Below, one piece after another: positions 39,137 to 53,400 of a DNA stretch of 64,000 bases; the first letter of the stretch is position 1; every line of letters begins with the position of its first letter. The notes under the pieces are model-generated. The model saw only the letters and a program-made list of their open reading frames with translations, was not told the origin of the DNA and ran no database searches. The translations under genes and the position numbers were made by a program. Origin of the DNA: Rotaria sordida (taxonomy: Eukaryota; Rotifera; Eurotatoria; Philodinida; Philodinidae); contig CAJNOL010000010.1 of the NCBI GenBank assembly GCA_905250125.1, forward strand, positions 183,702-247,701. The letters are read 5' to 3'.

Positions 39137-39385
39137 TTATTCATTTGCTGTATGTGGATGCAAACCATGTATATGACGATCAAGATTAGCTTCAGCTGCT
39201 TTTTCAGGTACAACCGTATCACCATGTGAATTCATTCCATCTAAATTACTACCTGTAAGCACAGGTTTTGTTGTTATATGTTCAACAACAGCTTCCTTTT
39301 CTGGTGCAAGTGTACCTTCTGTAGCTGCTTTCGTTGGCAATTGTGTATTACCATGTTCATCCATACCTTGTTTATTGGTTGCCAT
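39137..39385 (-). CDS. 82-aa hydrophilic, repeat-containing protein, unrecognised
   Basis: An intronless frame starting MATNKQG. Two imperfect copies of one motif are visible: GMDEHGNTQLPTKAA and GMNSHGDTVVPEKAA, each followed by a short Leu-containing stretch. The protein has no Cys, Trp, Phe or Tyr, about 8% Gly, and many charged residues and His, so it is probably disordered. That composition resembles hydrophilins and other stress or desiccation-linked small proteins (inference); I do not recognise a named family. There is no signal peptide or membrane segment. The internal repeat and the clean start and stop favour a real gene. Confidence 0.6.
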   Translation of the reverse strand: MATNKQGMDEHGNTQLPTKAATEGTLAPEKEAVVEHITTKPVLTGSNLDGMNSHGDTVVPEKAAEANLDRHIHGLHPHTANE

Positions 39386-40013
39386 ATGTTATCTTATTAT
39401 TATTATTATTGTTATGTTTTTTCCTCGAATAAACAAACTGTTTTCAAATCTAAAAATGACATATAGACATTTTTGATTTTTTTCTTTTTTGTCATCTCAT
39501 TATTGTATAAATTCTATTTTTTGATTTTTAATTTTTTCATGTCACACACACATAGCAAAAGAAGAGAAAAAACTGAATGGAGAAAGAACGAAGAGTCAAA
39601 AAAAACGAGAAAGAAAAGAGCCGGTATTTGTGCTGATGGTAACATCCGTATAGATGACGACGACAATAAAAAAAAATTTAACAAGTAAGCGCAACATTGT
39701 GTGTGCATGCGTGAATGTTAATGTACGAGAGAGAGAGAGAGAGAAAAAAAATAGAGAACAACATCAATAACAACAACAGAAAAAAATGAAGAGAAAAATA
39801 CAATTAGTCGAAAAAAAAAGAAAAGAAAGAAAGAAAGAAGATGCCCGTAGACAAACAAACAGAAGGAGAAGAGAAAAAAAGAGATTCTTTGTCTGTACAC
39901 AGGTTCAGATTAGAAAATAGGAGATAAATAATAATGAAAGATGTCTCACAAACAACGTGAGATACATTTTATTTTGAAAAATTTTCTTTTTTTTCTTCTT
40001 TCTTTGATTAAGA
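39386..40013. other. Intergenic A/G-rich spacer
   Basis: Purine-rich plus strand with AGAG and GAAA runs (near 39727-39745 and 39815-39840). No coding content is supported. Confidence 0.45.
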
Positions 40014-43000
40014 TTACCAATAAGGAGGTGGTTGTACACCGTCTACACTAAGATTTGATGATGGTAGTTGAAGATCATTAAATTGGGTTGCAAATGTTGG
40101 ATCATTTGTTGGCATTGTATTCATTGTTGCAAATTGTTGTTGAGAAGAAAACATTGTACTATTACCATTTGATCCTGATAGACCTTGTTGTTGCTGTTGT
40201 TGTTGTTGTTGTTGTTGTTGTTGTGCATCAGGACCATTACCTGATGATGCATGATAATGAATTGTACCTGGTTGTAGTTCAGGTGGTGGTCCACCAGGAC
40301 CTAAACTTTGAATATTTAATTGTTGTATAGACATTGTGGTTGATACATATGTATTATTAATTGATTGTGGTGGTGGTGGTGGTGGTGGACGACCATCATT
40401 TTGATGCATTGGATGATGATGTATTTGTGGATGTGGATGCATATGTGGATGCATATGTGGATGATGTGGATGATGTGGATGATGTGGATGATGTGATGGT
40501 GGTGGTGGTCCCATACAAAAACTATCGTCCATCATAGGTACAAAACGCATATGCTGTTGTTGATGACCATGTGGTGGACCTAATAATGGATCCATATTAT
40601 GCATTTTCATATAATGTGGTGGTGGTGCTAAATGATGATGATGTTGTTGCATTGGATCAGGTGATGGTGGTGGTGGTAAACCTTTTGATGAACGTGGTGG
40701 ACCACCTGGATGTGAAAGCATCATTCCCGATGGGTCGAGTGTATGATGTGGAGACATCATTTTATACATATGTGGATGTGTTGGTGGTGGTGGTGGTGGT
40801 AAATTTCCACCATGATGTGGATTATAATGTGGTGGCATTGATTCTGGTGGGCCTAACATTCGATGATGTGGATTCATATTCTAAAGAAAAATTCAAAAAA
40901 AAAAGAATATTTTATTTGTTTTAGTTTTTTTTTCTAATAAATATTCGCACTTGAAATTGCATATGTTGTTGATGTGGTGGTAAAGACATATGAGATGGTG
41001 ATGGTAAATGATCCATTGATTTCGACATATGTGGCATATTTGGATTAGTTAATGATGGTCCATTACCAATTAAATTCGATGATTTTGAACCAGTATTATT
41101 TGATGGATTATATGGTGAATTAGCTGATTGTAAACTATTTGTCATTTGTAACATACTACTTAATGGTGGTGCCATATTTGATGTTGGTGTTTTTGGACCA
41201 CCATTCATATCTAATGGTTCATCTTTAGTTGATGCATTATTATTTGAAAGCATTAATGGTGATGATAAACTACTATTTGTAGTTAATTTAGCTGGACGTG
41301 GTGATGCAGCTGATACATTTTGTGATGTAAGATGTGATGATGGTCCTTGTTGTGAAAGATGTGTAGGTGTTGTTGAACCGACTGGTTGTTGTCCCGATGT
41401 TAATGAATTTGTATTTGTATTTGGTGTTGAATTTGAACGTGCTAATGGTGTCATTGGTTCATCTTTACATGATGATGATGATGACGATGATGGTAATGGA
41501 GGAGGACCATTATTAATTCCATTTGATGATCGATAAGCTCGATTTAAATGTCTAGTAATAATTAATTCTTCACCTTCCATACCTAAAATAAAGAAAGAAT
41601 CAAAAATATTAATGCAAACAAAAAAAAAAGTAGAAAATGAAAAGCGAATTAATATAAATTAATTTACCGAATTCATTATAATCCATTTGTGTTGGTGATG
41701 ATGTTAATTGTACTTCACCAACATTACCAGTTAATTTTTTATTTGTTGATGATGGTAATGAATCAGGAATAAATTTTTCTGGTTGACCAACTTTATATAG
41801 ACGTGGTGTTGTTGACGGTTCCATTTTTGGTGAAAGTAATTTACCGTTAGGTCCTAGACCACCTCCTCCTGTTGATGTTGTAGCAATAGGAGGTGTTAAT
41901 GATGATGGTGATGCTGAAGAATATGGTGGTGGTTGTCCACGTATTTGGTGTACTTTTCCTTCAATATGTTCCATTTGCATTTTATTCCAATCTCGTACAG
42001 CTTGTAATTGTTGATGTGGTTGAGGTAATTGTCCATATGGATCACCTGGCACTGGTCCATATTGTCCATGAAAATTTGGTGGCATTGGTCCATTCATATA
42101 ACCATGTGGTGGTGGTGGCGGTGGACCATTCATATCAAGCATCATCCCATCGGGTCCTCGCATACCTGGAGGTAACATATGTGGTGGTGGTGGGCCAATT
42201 CCCATCATATGATGTGGTGGACCAACACCATGTGGACTGTTCATCATCATCATTTGTTGTTGATGTGGATCAAGTGAACCTGGTGGTAATGGACCACCAT
42301 TAACTGGTGATGAAATATTACCAGCAGCTGTTGCAGCAGCATTAGCTGCAGCATTTGCTTTAGTTCTACCACCGCGACTTCGTCCACCTGTAATTTTTGT
42401 TTTTAAATCTTCTATTTTATTTAATTGATTTTTTCGATGTTTTGCACGTTCAGGTGTTAAATTTTCAATACCATCTGATGGTGGTTGACCATTCATCATA
42501 AGTGCACCAGGTGGTAATAGATGACTTGGTGGTGGTAAACCACCAGGACCGGGCGTTAAACGACCAAATGGTGGTTGTTGTTGATGTGGATGAAAATGTG
42601 GATGTGGCCAATTCGGTGGTGGACCGCCATTACCATTATGATGTGGTAAATGTGGATTATGAGGTACTGGTCCGCCCATCATCATTTGCATAGTACGAGG
42701 TGAATGACATCCAGGTGGTAGTGGTGGACCATGATTCATATGCATTGGACCACCAAGTAAAGAATTATGACTATTGTTCATATTATTTGAAAGAGACTAA
42801 AAAAACATAAAATAATTCATATTTATTTACAAAATGAAAAAAAAAACATTTCACTTACAACTAAATATTGAGCAGTTGAAGGTAATGATTTATGATATTC
42901 AATTATATTTGGACATTCATTTTTTAATACAGCTTCAGCTGCTTCATTAGCTAATTGTGTTGTAAATACAAACACTTGATTATTTGTCTGTAAAAATGGA

Positions 43001-43798
43001 CTATCACTGGTAATTGTATATTGATTGCGTGGTGACATTGGCATATAAGATGATGATGGTGGTGGTGGATGTAGAATTTGTTGTTGTTGTTGTTGTTGTA
43101 AAGATGGTGGTGGTGGTGTTTGTTGTGTAAGTAATGATGGATTTGGTGTAGTACTACCGGTATTATTATTATTATTACTTGGTGGACCGAAATCAAATGA
43201 TGAACCATTATCATTGCCATTCCGAGACGGAGTTGAAGAGGATTGTGGCGGTATAGGACCATTTGATAAAGCTAAAAAACAAGAATAAGTATTTATATAA
43301 TGCATAAAAACAAAAAAGATTTCTTACGAGTTCCTGTTCTACTAAGTGATCGTTCTGAATCAATTTGTTCAGTTTTTTGTGGTTTTAAAGATGATGAATC
43401 AAAATCAGTTGATGATGGATCAACAAGTTCATCAAGTTTTCGTTTATTTGTTCTATTATTGATTTGCATTGATTGTCTTGAAGAAAATATATCAGAATAT
43501 GGATTCATTGGTGAATCAGATGATGATATTTGTTGAATTGATTCATTTGAATGTAATAACATTGTTGGTGGTGGTAATGTTCCACTTTCCATCTCATTAT
43601 TTACTAAAAAACTAATTTATATACATATCAATAAATAGAAATATTGAAAAATAAAATAGAATTAAAAAAATAACACATACTACTATTGTCAGAATGTGAT
43701 TGCCAATTATTATTAATAGGTAACTGTTGTTGTTGTTGTTGTGCAGTAGTAGATATAACTGATGCAGCCGATTTGGCTTTTCTGATATTGTTTTTCAT
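40014..43798 (-). CDS. BCL9: BCL9/legless homologue, Wnt co-activator scaffold, 6 coding exons
   Basis: Exons in minus order: 43681-43798, 43328-43603, 42859-43271, 41668-42796, 40951-41582, 40014-40880; 1144 aa in phase. BCL9/Legless links beta-catenin to Pygopus in nuclear Wnt transcription complexes. The Pygopus-binding HD1 is clear at about 228-262 (QVFVFTTQLANEAAEAVLKN...IIEYH). An HD2-like beta-catenin helix lies at about 377-404 (ENLTPERAKHRKNQLNKI), and an HD3-like region RDWNKMQMEHIEGK...RGQPPPY at about 535-561. The remainder is Pro/Gly/Met/His/Gln-rich and disordered, with polyGln and HPHHPHH runs encoded by triplet repeats, and ends VQPPPYW. The HD2 match is weaker than HD1. A TTTCAG acceptor at 43832/43833 suggests a 5' UTR intron upstream of the ATG. 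Confidence 0.85.
40180..40224. repeat. CAA/CAG triplet run coding polyglutamine in BCL9
   Basis: A GTT/TTG triplet run on the plus strand gives about 13 consecutive Gln on the minus strand. Length variation between alleles is likely. Confidence 0.8.
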
Positions 43799-45342
43799 TC
43801 GTATTGGTCCTGTACATTTGTTATTAGTCAATCTGAAATAAACATAAAAGTTTAACACAAAAGATAAGATTATTTTTAGGTTTTTTTTTTGTTTTTTCTC
43901 TCGTCTTTGTTGACGCCAAACAAGCAAAAGTGCGTTCACATGCGACACGTTCACTACATCTCGTTCACGTACGTACATCATGGGAGGAGAAGAAGAATGT
44001 CAAAAAAGAACAAATAACGGGTTGGCTCTCTCTGTCGCTCTCTCCCTTTCCTACGTTCAATCTGCCGTCCGATCGTACGTGCTCGCTGTCTCTCTTCTTC
44101 CATTCATCGTGTTCGTTTGCCAACCACATAGAACAACTGTTCAAACTGAAAAGAGAAAAGAAAAAAAGGAAAAGAAGAGGAAAGAAGAACGCTAGTGCGT
44201 ATATGTGCATGAGTGCGTTGAACATCATTCATACTTCGAGCATGCTACACGAATAGTAAAGAAGAAGCAGCATCGACGGCCTACATCACGTGAAAGGCGA
44301 ACAAGAATAACAACAACAATAACAGATGCGTAAAAAACAACATCTCCACTGTGGCCCACTGTGCTCGTTCCCGTGCGCGCGTGCTGAGATGTCTCTATTT
44401 CCCTTCGGTTTTTTTTTCTTTCATCGTTCTTGTCGTTTCTTTTGCTTTCTTTTTTTTGCCTAAGCAAAGAACCAAGAGAATACATCGAATGCGAAAGAGC
44501 AAAAGATGGAAAACATTCTTCGTCTTCCTTTTCTGTTCTCATCATAAAGCTTTTTTTCTTCTCAGAGATGCAGAAGCAGTACTACTGACACTACAGAAGA
44601 ATAATCAAATGAAACAAAGAAAGAAGGACAGAAAGGAAAGAAAAAGAAAGAATCCATTCTACTACTACTACCACAATACTGCACATAAATAAAACAACAG
44701 TCATTATCGTATATAGTTTTTCGAGATGAATGAATATGTTACACTAGAAAAAAAAATCCTGCACTAGATGACTGAAGAACAGCAGTTGGACACCGAAAAG
44801 GAAGTTAAAATAGAATAAAAAGAAAAGAAAGAAGTCAAAAAAAAATAAATAAAGAATAAAGAAATTTCTTCTCTTTAGTAACATGTTCGTTTCCGGACAT
44901 GTATCTGGCGCGTGTGCATTCGCAATGCATGCAAGCATGAAATGATGATTGGGTGCCGCCATACTCCCTAAGGTGTACAGCAACATAAGAGCAAGAACGA
45001 GAGAGAGAGAGACATAGGAAGAGAAGAGAGAGACAGAGAAGCATAGCAAGCACAGGTGACCAAGCGAAGCAATCACTCAATGTATATGTTGGATCAAATT
45101 CAAAAAAAAAAAAAAGGACAAAAAACGTGCGCCTCGAGGGACAATAGAATGACGACAAATACTTGTTGTTAGACACTGATGGCAATAGAGTACGTTTGTT
45201 CGAGTTTAAGAAGTACTAGACAAGAAAAGCAGATCAAGTAGACACCATCAAATAATATAACCTATCATGTGAATCATTACTAGTACATGTATAATTTGAT
45301 ACATATTGTATACACAGAAACGGTATAATGATGATCATGACG

Positions 45343-45345
45343 ACG

Positions 45346-45380
<35 letters not shown>
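45343..45380. repeat. ATC trinucleotide microsatellite
   Basis: About twelve consecutive ATC units. Confidence 0.95.
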
Positions 45381-45599
45381 AGTGATTATCATTGTACTGC
45401 AAAAGATCTATCTATCTATGTTATGAGAAGGAGAAGAAGCAATGAAGAAACTCGACACCATCACTCGTATGTAAACAGAGCGATAGATGGATGGATAGAT
45501 AGATATATAGATAGTGTTTCGGCACCAGTTTGACCTGGATCGTCAAGGATTTCTCCTTTTTCTTCGTTCTGTTCTGTGGATGAATGTTTAAAAAACTAT

Positions 45600-45610
45600 G
45601 TATATATACG

Positions 45611-45656
<46 letters not shown>

Positions 45657-45690
45657 TATATATATATATATATACATATATATATGTATA
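45600..45690. repeat. TACATA / TA microsatellite
   Basis: Alternating TACATA hexamers followed by a TA dinucleotide run. Confidence 0.95.
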
Positions 45691-47734
45691 CATTCATTTA
45701 GAGTTTTTTTTTGTCTTTTCATTCTTCATAAATATAAGAAATAAATTGTCTCTCACCAACGAATAAGTAGTTATGTAGTTCAAACAATGTTGATGACAGA
45801 AGAAAAAAATGCCATATACACATACTCATACACGAACAGAAAAAAAAAAGAAAAAAAGAGTGATGTGTTAATAACATATAGAACTTTTTTTGCTGCCACG
45901 GTGTGTTCCTTTCAACAACGGATAAAACTGAAGAGAAAGAGACTAAGTAAAGAGCATATGAAAGAAGAAAAAGGAAAAGAAAAGCAAGAAAGAAGAGCAC
46001 TATAGGGAGGAGAAAACAAACAGGCAGCATGCTACTATTTGTCAAAGCTCGCTTAATGAAAATAGCATATTTAAAAATATTTAAAAAAAAAAAGTCAAAA
46101 GAAATGAACTACACTACTTCATATCATTATTTGTGAATTAATGATATTTATATATTTCATTTTCTTCGACAAATATAATCAATAAATTTTGTTTGTCTTG
46201 AAATCATCACATTACCACCTAGTATGAATAGTCATCACCCATCATCTTTATGTTATGTATTGTCTTCGAAAAAAAACGAATAAGGAAAAAAAAAGAAGGC
46301 AACAACGAATAGGACGACAGCCACGATAGAGAAGAACAAGAAGAAGAAGAGATACCTTCCTCGTGCATATCATGCTTCACTGATTTCGAACAAATGACAT
46401 TGGTAGGCAAGCAAGCAACTAGGCGCATACACATTTAAATGCTTATGGCAAAAAACGACTGTCACTACTGCTATCATCATTGTATTCTTTTACATATATC
46501 ATCATATGAGTCGATATTTAAATTGAAAAAACACTTTTTCTTTTTTTCTTCAATAATACGAAAAAAAACCTAAAGAAAATATTCGTGTATTATTTTCGAA
46601 TATGATGCGAACAAAAGAAGAAACGAGATGAGTTTATTGACTTTTTTTTTTTCTTAATACGACCAATGCTGACGACAACAGCCTTGAGAGATAGAGAAAG
46701 AAAGGACAGCGAACGAGCGAAACCATGTATTCCGACTATGCACACTTGACTCTTCCTTTTTTTTTTCCTCTCGTGAGGATAGATCGATGCGAACGATAAG
46801 GTCTTGAACTTATCATCTCTCTTCTCTTTCCTTTTCTCATCTTCTTTTTTACTTACATGATTTTTCTGTGACGACAGACAGTTTTCTTCTTTTTCTTTAT
46901 ACGAACGCCTATTCGTGTTCTTCCATCATTCTTCTTTCTTTTTTTCCTTTTTCTCGCTCGTTTCTGTTACTACTGTTTGTATTCGAGTTACCGCTTCAAC
47001 GTGTGAATAACAAAGCAGCAGTCATCATCCTCAATAGTACAATAACTACAACTATTTGTATTTATTTATGTACTTTCTTTACCGATATACTACTGTATAG
47101 ATTGTAGCAAACATTTGATATTTATATTGACGTTATCCTGAACAATGAAATGAATAAAAAGAAAAAGTTCGAAATAATAAATCATGAAATCTAAACATTG
47201 AATTTTTACTTCTTTGACAACCAAAAGAAAATGATCATTCTAGATGATTGTCAGCTATTTGAATAATTCGAATCAGATAACAAGAAAAGAAAAAATCCAA
47301 TAGGATTGACAGTGACATACATAAACATCGAACGAAAAAAAAAAATCTAAGTGTCAAATAATGAAAATTTGTACATCCTAACCAACGATCAACTCGTCTA
47401 TCAATCATCCGACCATGACACTTATTTTACTATGAAATGTTTCGATTGTCAACACAGAAACGAAAAGAAAAAAAAAAGAAAGAAAGAATCTAACTTCTTT
47501 TAATACTTATACTTGTAGGCAAAGTTCAAAAGGTAATATTTTGTACCTGAAGTTCAAGTACGATTTTAATATATTATTATAAAAATATTTTAATCAAATA
47601 TCTAAAAAAAAAACAAAACAAAACAATCGGTTAACAATGTAGATTTCGTTTTTCAACATTTTTTTTTCTTTTGTCTTTTTTATTGTACGAATACAAAACA
47701 GAAAGAAAAGAAAGAACAATAACAATTTTTTTTT

Positions 47735-50408
47735 TTAATTTGTAAACAAACGTATTGTTGAATCAGCACCTGATGTAAATATCCATGGTTGTGTTGGATG
47801 AAATAAACAATCTAATATAGATAAATCATTAATTATTTGATGTCCACGTAAAATTTTAACTGGTACGATAAGGGGATTTTTTAATAAATCAGAATAAACT
47901 GTACAATGTGATATAATACATGTACCATCATCACTTGTTGAAGCAAATAATGGTAATTTTGTATGATAACGTACACAACGTACAGCCCGTTTATGATAAC
48001 GATATGTTTCATAAGGTTTAACAGATAAATCTAAATCAAACCAATTGATTTTTGAATCATAACCACCACATATTATATTATCACCTAATGGATGTATATC
48101 AATAGATGAAATCCATTTTGTATTAACATAAAGACGTTTTATTAATTGTTGTTTTAATAAATGATATATTTTAATTGAATGTTGTGTTGCTATGATAAAT
48201 ATAGGTTTTGTTGGATGAAAACGTACATGTTGTACAGCACCTTTTAATTGTTTAAATGGATATTGTGAACGTCCTTTAGATAAATGATGAATTATTATAG
48301 ATTTTGATTGTGATTGATCAGAACGTGGAATTAAAATACATGCTAAATAATCACCACGTCCTTGCCATTCAATTTGACGTATTGAAATTTGATGTGTTAT
48401 TGTTAAACGAATATATTTATCATTTTCATCAGATGTTTTTAACCATTGACAATCATCATTATTTGATGAATCATATGATAATTGTTTAATAAATTCTTCA
48501 GTAAATATAACTTTTGCATTTTCACCTAAAATGACAAGACATGAAAAATTTTTTCGAAATTAATTTAGAATCAATATTTCCAATGAAATTAAAGTCATCT
48601 TCCAAAAATGAAATAAGTTTAATTATATAAAACATAATCTATCTTGATTCTCGATTCTTTAAAATATTATATAAAAAAAATTTCGTTCTATATTTTTATC
48701 ATGAAATGTAAATTTCTCGATAATCATAAGCAATAGTTGATTAATTTTTTTTAACTGGTAATAAAACTCTAAAATTTATGTCTATGGTAAAAATTTCAAT
48801 GAAAACAGATAAGTTATTCGCGACGAAATTTTACAAAAAAAAAAATCTTTCTATCAAACAACTTCGTCTTTTCTTCAAGTTGTGTGCAGACACGAAAAAA
48901 AAATGAAAAATAATATCGTTCTATACGAAAACAAAAAGAACCAGGTGTCTATCATACAGTATTTCAAACTAATAGGCATAGAAAGAAAAAATGAAAAACA
49001 AAAATGATATATGATACGATAGAATATTTCAAGTTCTACGGAATGGACTATTCGTTATCTTTTTTTTTCTCAAAATACGATTTTTTTTCACAATGTAAGT
49101 CTCATAAGTCGGCAGCGGCTTGAACTGAAATTTACTGTGAGACGTTCAAAAATCAGTAGTATAAGTAAAAAAAAAGTCTCGATCAGACCACACAGTTGCA
49201 ATTCATTCATATAGGAAATTTTAGAAAGCAAAAAAATTTTCGAAAGAATAAATACCTAATTTAGGATTAATCATAATAATTTGTGTTCCTGTAGCAATTG
49301 TTAATAATGATAAAACAGGATTCCATTGAATAGAAACAACTGGTTTATCAAATGTAAAAACATTCATACATCTTGTTGTTGCTATTTCCCATATTCTAAC
49401 AGTACAATCATCACTACCACTTGCTAACCATTGTCCAGATGAATGACATGTTAAACAACGTATTATATTTTTATGTCCTTCATAAATTAATGATTGTACT
49501 AATGGATATGGATGTAAATCTTTTGGTTTAGGCTTATCTGGTATAAGATCATTTAAATCAGTTATATTTGCTTTCAAACGTTTTTGTCTTGGACATAAAT
49601 AAAGATCAAGACAACGTTGAAAACGTTCATAAACAAGATGATCATATGCAGGCACTTGACGTAGATTTGAATATTTTTTCGGAATAAATAATGTTTTTGT
49701 TTGACGTTCATTTTCATCATAATCTGATTCCATTTTAGATTTTAATCTTTCAACTTCATCATCATCAAGTAAATATTCAACTGATGGATTATAAGATTCT
49801 TGATGACCAGGTAATTCAAGTTTAGGTGCTGGAATATTTGAACGTGGTAAATTTGTTTTTGTTTCATCAGACCATAAATCATAATTATTTGATAATAATG
49901 GATCTTCTTTTGGTGGTACTGGTTTAATCCAACCCATTTTAATTGCATGTAAATATTTTCCTACTTTTAAACGTTCCCATTTTGATGGTATAAATGATGC
50001 TTTTGATTCTGGTGTATTTACTATTGGATGTATCATTACTTCAGATGAGAATGTATCTAACCATGGTTCATACACATAATCATCGGGATGTGTTTGAGCA
50101 TTTTTTATTTGTTGAATTGTTGCTATATCTTCATTTGTTAATGTTATATTTTGTCCAGTTAAATCATCATAAACTGTACGCCAATAATCAGCATTTTCCA
50201 TTTTTTCAAGAAATTCATCTATTTCATCTGTTTTACCAGATGATATTGGTTTACGAATTTTTTTTGCATCAAGATCATAACCAATATGATCATGATTTTC
50301 ATACCATTTTAATGGTACGTTTGAACCGATTGTATTTGATGGAACTTCTTCATCAGAATCTGTTTCATCTGTACTTGTTGATGAATTTTTTCGTTTTAAT
50401 GATGCCAT
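47735..50408 (-). CDS. BOP1: BOP1 ribosome-biogenesis WD40 protein, 2 exons
   Basis: Exons in minus order: 49256-50408 and 47735-48525, phase 1 junction, 647 aa. BOP1 acts in the PeBoW complex (PES1-BOP1-WDR12) in the nucleolus, needed for ITS2 processing and 60S maturation. The N-terminal BOP1NT domain is clear: [54 protein letters not shown] and [22 protein letters not shown]40 repeats follow, for example [20 protein letters not shown] then [10 protein letters not shown], and the C-terminal end [20 protein letters not shown]. The start MASLKRK was chosen over an upstream in-frame ATG because it opens the acidic, Ser-rich leader expected of the family. The protein is shorter than the vertebrate form (about 745 aa), mainly in the leader. 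Only one intron (730 bp), unusually few for this window. Confidence 0.95.
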
Positions 50409-53400
50409 CTTTGTGGAAAAAAAACTAAAAACTGCAATGAACAAAAGAAAATAAATAATGTTTTATTTTTGACGATTGGTTTTCTTGAATTGATCAATTA
50501 AATATAAAAATAAAATTAGTGACATCTATATATGAGAAAATTTGAGAATTGAAAACAAAATAGAAAGAATTAAAAGTTTTATGAAGAAATATCTTTGATT
50601 ATTATTTTAATATTCAGAACAAAAAATTAAAAAACAATTTGATTAATTCAGTAATGCATTATAAAATAAATGAGTCATGCACGCGGTGGATGAAAGAAAT
50701 ATGATGAGTCATTGCATTGTCAAGTGGAAAGATCTAATCGATTACCGTTCTATCTGAAAAATGTCAACTGATAACATTCTCTATTCGAGTTCTCTTTTGA
50801 CAATTTAGACTTAAAACAAGACTACATTCAATATATTCAGTAGGAAGTATACCGAGCAACAGTAGAATGTACTGAAAATCGGCTACTTCTGAAATAGACA
50901 CTTTATTATACGTTTCTGAGAAAAAGAGAATGTACAATGTAGACTTTGCTGAAGAAATCTACCTTTTTGATTCTAGATCCTTAAAAGCTGTAGGTAAAGT
51001 ATGAATGCTGGTCAACATTTAATATCTCTTAGTTAGAGAAGTTTGAGGTTTTCATCCTGGTCTATTTACTTGTTAATCAAGTTTAAAATCTTTTTCGTTT
51101 CAAAAGGATCAACAAAGAGAGCTCTACAAAGATAAAAAGACCAAAAAATGTCTGAAACTTCTATATTTTTGTAATTGGTTACTCAGAGAAGTCTCAAATC
51201 ATGTCCTTAAAATTTTATAACTTATCGTAAGCCTATCGCTCATTCTCATCTTGTGAATAACTAATTCACATTTTTGATGGACTTTGATTTAGTACAAAAT
51301 TCATTATTCATACTATTTGAAATCACGGCATTACCCTCGTGAAATAACATTTTCACGTATTCTGTAGTGTTCAATTAAAGCATATATCTGGCAGATATAC
51401 TGGTTCTTTTTAGTAAAGATAGGATCGGTTCGATTCACTTCTAAAAAAATACGCGAGCCAACCTCATCTAAAACTGATACTCTAATACATTCATTAGCTT
51501 ATTTTAAATTTTGACTCGGTTTGTTTCCAAAACTCACGATAAGATTTCGTCTCTGATGTTTATTTTTTTTTATAAACGCATCAGATGATAAAATTAGTAT
51601 GCGTATTTACTTATTAATTTCAACATAATTTACTACTCCTACTAATATGCATGAAAAATACCGTTTCTATAAAAAAATTTGATCTCTTCGAAATGAGTTA
51701 CCACATTTCATAGAAAAGTTCTGTTTTAGATACTATCTCAAGAAAAAATAAGGTACTATAATGCCTTTGCTAACATTGATCTTCAACAATTTAACAAGAA
51801 CGACAATTTTTCATAAGTATAAAATCGACAAATCTTTTTTTGTTGCATAAATATTTTTTTATTAAAAATATTCATTCTCAATTTATAATTTAAAATGAAG
51901 ATAAATAAGCATTTTATGGTATGTCTATAAATCATCATCAAATGAATAGCATAGATTTGTTATTTATCTAATTCGTGTTTATTTCAACCAATATAGATTT
52001 CGCTTTACTAGATTCTGTGTGCCTCTCTCATGCAGTCTATATATTCTCTAAATTCATACACAAAATTTTTTGTTTTTTTCTATATATACTATTTCAAAGT
52101 AAAAGCATCAATTTCTGATTAACACAGTTATGCACTAATCAAAAAGATGAGTCATATATCCTTTGATATTTTCATTAAAAAAAAATAATAATCATTTTTT
52201 CCAAAACATTGATGACAATTAAAGTTGATTAAGGTACATTTATTCTAAACAATAATTCGAGATATTCTTAGATATAAAACGTCTATTCTTTTTAAGATTA
52301 AATTTATATTATTTCAAACAAAATATTTGATTATTTATTGTGGATATCACAAATTTTTCTACTTAAAAAAAAACAAGAAATAACATATTTTTTTCTCTAT
52401 CTAGCGCCGGAATAAAAAAATATTTTAGTACTTACTATTTTTTTTTTGTTCTAGACAAATGATATAGATATATATATTTTTCGTTTAAATCAATATTAAG
52501 TTATTTATATTTATCATTTCATTGATATTAGAAATCATTTCTAAATATTTCGATCTGGTATGATAATGAAAATAATATGGGATTAATTATATAAGAGCAA
52601 TCAATTTTATTAAAACATTCTAGTTCTTGTTTGATGAATCTTCAAGTCTTTATTTAAAAGTATGATTTATTCACCAATGCATGATGTTGATGATTTTTAT
52701 TTTCGTTCACATTCTATTAGTTGTCAATAATGATAATTAATAAGGTCCGATTTTAAAAATTTTATTTCATTAAAAATTCTTATTACAATTTTGTTTTATA
52801 TAGTCAAATTCATAAGAAAGTTATAGATGTACTATTATTTAATAATCAAAAAAGTAAAACTTCTTTTAAAAATAAAACTCAACATATGCAAAAGAAATAG
52901 TGTATAGAAAAATAAACATTCAGGTGTTAATCTATACACCTGTTCCTGAGAACATCGATGAATCACATTACAAAAGGAAAGCTAATAAGTAAAACGACAT
53001 TTGATTTTTTTCTCAATCATTGATTGAATTTGAATGAAAGAAGCAATTATTAACATTATGCATATATTCAAATTGATAAAACAAAATCATACTTTTTTGT
53101 TCTGTCTACATTCAAGATAACGAATGAGAAGTCAGTTAATTATTTAGCATTTTAAGTTTCATAGAATTCCTGGATTTGTTAAATATATATATATATATAT
53201 ATCTGCGGTTCACAACATTTTACATAGATTTTTTTTAACTGTTGAAAGAATTATTAATAAAACGAAAGTTGAAAGCAATAGACAATATCATACCAAATAT
53301 AGTCATTTCTTTATGTTGTTCTTATTGTCAATTTTAGATTGTGTAATATTGCATGGTTTATTATCAATAGAGTGAGTAAGATATTTGTTTTTTATATTAT

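Larger units (their letters stand above)
43833..47734. other. BCL9 upstream region and BOP1 downstream region
   Basis: Nearly 4 kb without a supportable exon. About 43.9-45.2 kb is richer in CG dinucleotides and in mixed purine/pyrimidine tracts than the surroundings, which would fit the BCL9 promoter and 5' UTR. Simple repeats include ATC triplets at 45343-45380 and a long TACATA/TA run at 45600-45690. The remaining open frames are low-complexity shadows. Confidence 0.5.

Noticed and set aside
41893..42303. Plus-strand 136-aa frame rich in Val/Asp/His
   Set aside because: It is the antisense shadow of the Pro/Gly/His-rich BCL9 coding exon.
45343..45690. Repeat block as a possible CRISPR-like or telomeric array
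   Set aside because: Simple ATC and TACATA microsatellites with no spacers; the sequence is eukaryotic.
43930..46045. Overlapping 70-116-aa frames around 44-46 kb
   Set aside because: Low-complexity Lys/Arg/Ser or Phe/Leu-rich frames on both strands of purine/pyrimidine tracts; no family resemblance or splice structure.
49994..50428. Plus-strand 144-aa Leu/His-rich frame
   Set aside because: Antisense shadow of BOP1 exon 1, which has strong homology.
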